Positions 12,342 to 12,549 of a stretch of DNA of 12,549 nucleotides are shown one piece after another. The number at the start of each line of letters is the position of its first letter. Position 1 is the first letter of the stretch. The translations under genes and the position numbers were made by a program. The notes below the pieces were generated by a model. That model did not search any database. It was not told the DNA's origin and was given only the letters and a program-made list of their open reading frames with translations. The stretch is from Oscillospiraceae bacterium (lineage in GTDB: Bacteria > Bacillota > Clostridia > UBA1381). Location: assembly GCA_022508725.1 (NCBI GenBank), contig JAFLUR010000032.1, positions 1 to 12,549 of the forward strand, read 5' to 3'.

Positions 12342-12549
12342 TTATATGACCCAATCCCAAAATTCCTCCTGAACAAGCTCGCTTTGTTCCTTGCCGGGGC
12401 TGTACTGCAATTCGGGATTTTTCACGCTGACCTTCATTCCCTCCGATACCGACTTTACTATAAACGCATTTCCGCCTATCGTCACGCCGTTTCCTATCAC
12501 AGTATCTCCGCCGAGTACCGATGTGCCCGAATATATCGTCACATTATCT
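12342..12549 (-). CDS. Serine O-acetyltransferase (EpsC/CysE type), 3' end
   Basis: The frame is open to the window edge, so only the last 68 codons are present. They show left-handed beta-helix hexapeptide repeats in register (TIYSGT, SVLGGD, TVIGNG, VTIGGN, AFIVKS) and then the loop SVSEGMKVSVKNPELQY typical of the longer EpsC-type serine acetyltransferases. That enzyme transfers acetyl from acetyl-CoA to L-serine for cysteine synthesis. The residual tail (PGKEQSELVQEEFWDWVI) ends in Trp-Val-Ile; serine acetyltransferases commonly end in Ile, which inserts into the cysteine synthase active site to form the CysE-CysK complex, so that ending fits. Other hexapeptide transferases are less likely given the GGDTVIG and KNPEL pattern. 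Confidence 0.8.
   Translation of the reverse strand, partial: DNVTIYSGTSVLGGDTVIGNGVTIGGNAFIVKSVSEGMKVSVKNPELQYSPGKEQSELVQEEFWDWVI

Overview
The window looks like a chromosomal segment of a Gram-positive Clostridia-type bacterium. The reasons are strong purine-rich Shine-Dalgarno sites, frequent ATA, AGA and AGG codons, near-consensus sigma-A promoters with 17-bp spacers, intrinsic terminators, a VanZ-like protein, an EpsC-type serine acetyltransferase end, and a tRNA-Arg(CCU) with encoded CCA. A more exact placement is not possible from the sequence alone. I see no phage, insertion sequence or CRISPR array.

Layout. (1) 1-333 is the 3' end of a VanZ-like membrane protein gene. (2) 340-2403 is a stand-alone flagellin transcription unit with its own promoter, a leader of about 165 nt holding a candidate CsrA-type hairpin, and a 620-aa flagellin whose roughly 300-aa surface domain sits between two Ser/Gly-rich linkers. 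(3) On the minus strand, 2533-3510 is a single-gene unit for an HMGL-like (DRE-TIM) aldolase, with its own promoter and a terminator shared with flagellin. (4) 3807-8852 starts with a promoter and a long nested, branched inverted-repeat structure of about 260 nt (candidate structured RNA). A VOC-family protein, a gluconate 5-dehydrogenase-like SDR, a terminator and a large cytoplasmic GH78 alpha-L-rhamnosidase follow. This looks like a small sugar-utilisation locus. (5) 8919-9065 is a tRNA-Arg(CCU) gene with consensus promoter and terminator. (6) 9067-11276 is trpE-trpG behind a leader that carries a stem-loop and then eight (G/U/A)AG triplets at an exact 5-nt period. That pattern matches a TRAP (trp RNA-binding attenuation protein) target. 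(7) 11277-12315 is a stem-forming intergenic region and a YihY/BrkB-family membrane protein gene. (8) 12342-12549, minus strand, is the 3' end of a serine O-acetyltransferase gene that converges on yihY across a shared terminator.

How they work together. TrpE and TrpG form anthranilate synthase, the first committed step of tryptophan synthesis. The TRAP-like array in front of trpE suggests tryptophan-dependent RNA control, although the remaining trp genes and the TRAP gene (mtrB) are not in the window. The rhamnosidase would release L-rhamnose from imported rhamnosides, and the SDR and VOC proteins may process related sugars or by-products. The two observations most worth following up are the branched RNA-like element at 3842-4110 and the TRAP-like triplet array at 9097-9134.
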